Shown: positions 62,301 through 64,000 of the stretch, piece by piece
How the letters are laid out: every line of letters begins with the position of its first letter
How positions within the stretch are numbered: the stretch's first letter is position 1
Assembly (NCBI GenBank): GCA_014706295.1
Contig: JACSVZ010000016.1
Span: forward strand, 9,839,168-9,903,167
Source: Lycocorax pyrrhopterus obiensis
Lineage: Eukaryota; Chordata; Aves; Passeriformes; Paradisaeidae
Length of the DNA: 64,000 nt
Reading direction: 5' to 3'
The notes under the pieces: generated by a model
The model's input: only the letters and a program-made list of their open reading frames with translations
What the model was told of the DNA's origin: nothing
Databases searched by the model: none
Program-made: the position numbers and the translations under genes

Positions 62301-64000
62301 GAGGGGGGTTTCAAAGAAAGCACATTTTGGGTGTACAACAGGAAAATTATAACTGCTTTGGAAATTATTCCCAAGAAAACTTACTGTTTAGAGGCAAAAG
62401 TCTCACTGGGGGAAGAAGAAGCACCATGGGTTACAGGAGAGATTCAGAGAAGGCAGCCAAGCTGCCTGGATTCACAGAGGCACTGTCGCATAAAGCCACA
62501 TATAGCCAACTGGCCTCCCAGCCTCCACTCCCAGATAGAAATAGACCTCTGGGATGTAACAGGGGAGGGGGCAGACCAAAAAGGAGGAATTACCCTCCCC
62601 CTGGCCTGTGCTAGATTTGTCTGCAGGCACAAGCAGTCACGGGGTCTGTGAAGCAATAAGATAATGTGACATGGCAGAGCTTAAAAATAACATTGCTGAT
62701 TGGAAAACATCAGTGTCCATTACGTGGGACAAACTCCTGGGGCTACATGCAAAAAGCTTCCAAAGTTCTCTGTGAGGGGAGTCCAGATCTTGAAAGGTGG
62801 ATAGCAACAGCAAATCACTTGTGGAAAAAAGACACTTCCCAGGTTTATTCAGTCATCCAGAGAATACTCTGAAACTGCCTGTTACATCAGGCTCCAAAGC
62901 AAGGACACACTGACGTCTCCAACATGTGCATTTCTACAGGTAATTAGATATTATTAAAGTGTTTCGCTATATAACAAAGGAGGTCAGGAGAGTCAGGGTG
63001 TTTGGGATTAAAAGTGTTTCAGGCATGGATGTAGCTGAAGAAAAAGTTGTTTCTACATGACCCAAAATAAGTTATAATAAAATAGTATAGGATTTCTTTG
63101 CATGTACTGAATAGTGGGTAATTTCATAACTTCCAATACCCATACTTTAGACAAGCTTTTACAAACCAAATTCAATGAGTTCTGCTCAAGGGACTCTTGC
63201 AACACTGTGGAGCATGCAATATCCACAGGTATTGCAACATCTAATTGCAAAATAAAGGCTGTTTGCCTCCAAATCTCATGTTCTCCTTCCAGCCAACAGT
63301 GACAATGTTACATAGAGATGATTTTCGTTTGGATTAGCGAGTTGAATCAGCTCAATAGTCGTCTGACAGGCACCCAACATACCCAGGTCAAGGAAAATAG
63401 CAGAATTGCAAGGCCAGGAGCTAAGAAGGGGAGCAAGACCTCTCCTACCTGTAATACTGAACTGTTAGCACAGCTACTTCTGGCACTGCAGTGCTGCTCA
63501 CGAGCTGTTCAGCTGTCCCATTGGTTAGAGGCAAGAGTTCTGCAAGTCACTTCTGTGCCCAGTGCTCCAATGTGGACAGGAAAACAATGCTGCACCCACC
63601 ACATGTTGTGGCTACACTTCTAAAGAATCAGGGAGAAGCAAAATTGTTGTAAACGTTTATTGGCACAGAAAAAATACCCCAATTATCTGTGAGTGACAAG
63701 CTAACAAAGGGAGTTTTTAAATACTCCGATTCAGAAATCAAGAACAGCAGTTCTCTACCACTGACCACAGAACAGCAGGAATCTTGAAACAACTCAGACA
63801 ATGCAAGGTTTGCTGGTACCTCTTTCCTTTCCTCCTTGTTCTTGGCTGATCCCTATGCTCTGATCACCTTGCACTGCACGCTTCCTGTTTTTCTTCTATA
63901 TATTCTAGTCAACTTCTGCTTTTCCCTCAAACTTCCAGGCCAGAATTACTGGAAGGGGAGCCTCACTATACCTTCTTACAGAGAGAAAAAACATAGCACT
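56301..64000. other. Unique non-coding sequence to window end
   Basis: No coding exon, RNA gene or mobile element recognised. The longest frames (58214-58696 plus, 160 codons; 60737-61234 plus, 165 codons) have irregular, Cys/Ser/Leu-rich translations with no domain, and overlap open frames on other strands or phases. A 9-base tandem duplication of the CTAGAACT type lies at 56389-56408. Confidence 0.5.
57500..57560. repeat. A/C-rich low-complexity stretch with (AAC)n
   Basis: Runs of A and C alternate over about 60 bases and include five AAC units near 57527-57541. The complement would be a G/T-rich strand. No flanking element is recognised. Confidence 0.85.

Noticed and set aside
1..64000. 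CRISPR arrays, bacterial operons, phage or insertion-sequence modules
   Set aside because: None seen. The window has vertebrate composition, CR1 and MIR relics, and CpG depletion outside one island.

Overview
This window looks like a stretch of vertebrate nuclear DNA, most likely avian, that contains no recognisable protein-coding gene. The avian call rests on retroelement relics. One is a truncated CR1 3' end on the minus strand at 37523-37575, with the terminal octamer repeat that reads GAATCACA on the plus strand. The other is a decayed CR1-type ORF2 fragment at 21750-22125, which keeps the SDH motif of the APE endonuclease and the start of the linker before the reverse transcriptase. Several MIR/CORE-SINE relics are also present. 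Repeat density is low, as in bird genomes, and base composition is mostly AT-rich. Nothing indicates bacterial, plasmid or phage DNA: there are no operons, ribosome-binding-site-led gene chains or dense ORFs. Nearly all open frames here are short, lack codon or homology signals, and occur about as often as chance predicts in 64 kb.

Layout. 1-21.7 kb is AT-rich unique sequence with small mononucleotide tracts, MIR relics near 5.4-5.6 and 8.8 kb, and one block near 18.3 kb that looks like a conserved non-coding element. 21.75-22.13 kb holds the CR1 ORF2 relic. A MIR relic follows near 23.1 kb, then an 18-bp-stem inverted repeat at 24.41-24.49 kb. 25.5-26.6 kb is GC-rich but CpG-depleted. 26.6-46.2 kb is again unique AT-rich sequence with the CR1 3' end and two more conserved-element-like blocks. 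46.27-46.74 kb is the only real CpG island in the window and the best promoter candidate. 47.7 kb has another MIR relic. 49,971-50,330 is a perfect, uninterrupted array of 72 GGGAA units. 50.3-64 kb is AT-rich. It contains a small ATG-initiated ORF on the minus strand at 52.76-52.94 kb with type II membrane protein architecture, and a TAATTA-rich block at 56.06-56.30 kb.

Interpretation. The window is best read as a gene desert, or the interior of very large introns, with one promoter-like CpG island. No set of genes that work together can be reconstructed. The observations most worth a second look are the pure (GGGAA)72 array, the isolated CpG island, the small membrane-protein-like ORF with a splice-donor-like 3' edge, and the inverted repeat near 24.4 kb. 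No novel defence, mobile or biosynthetic system could be supported.
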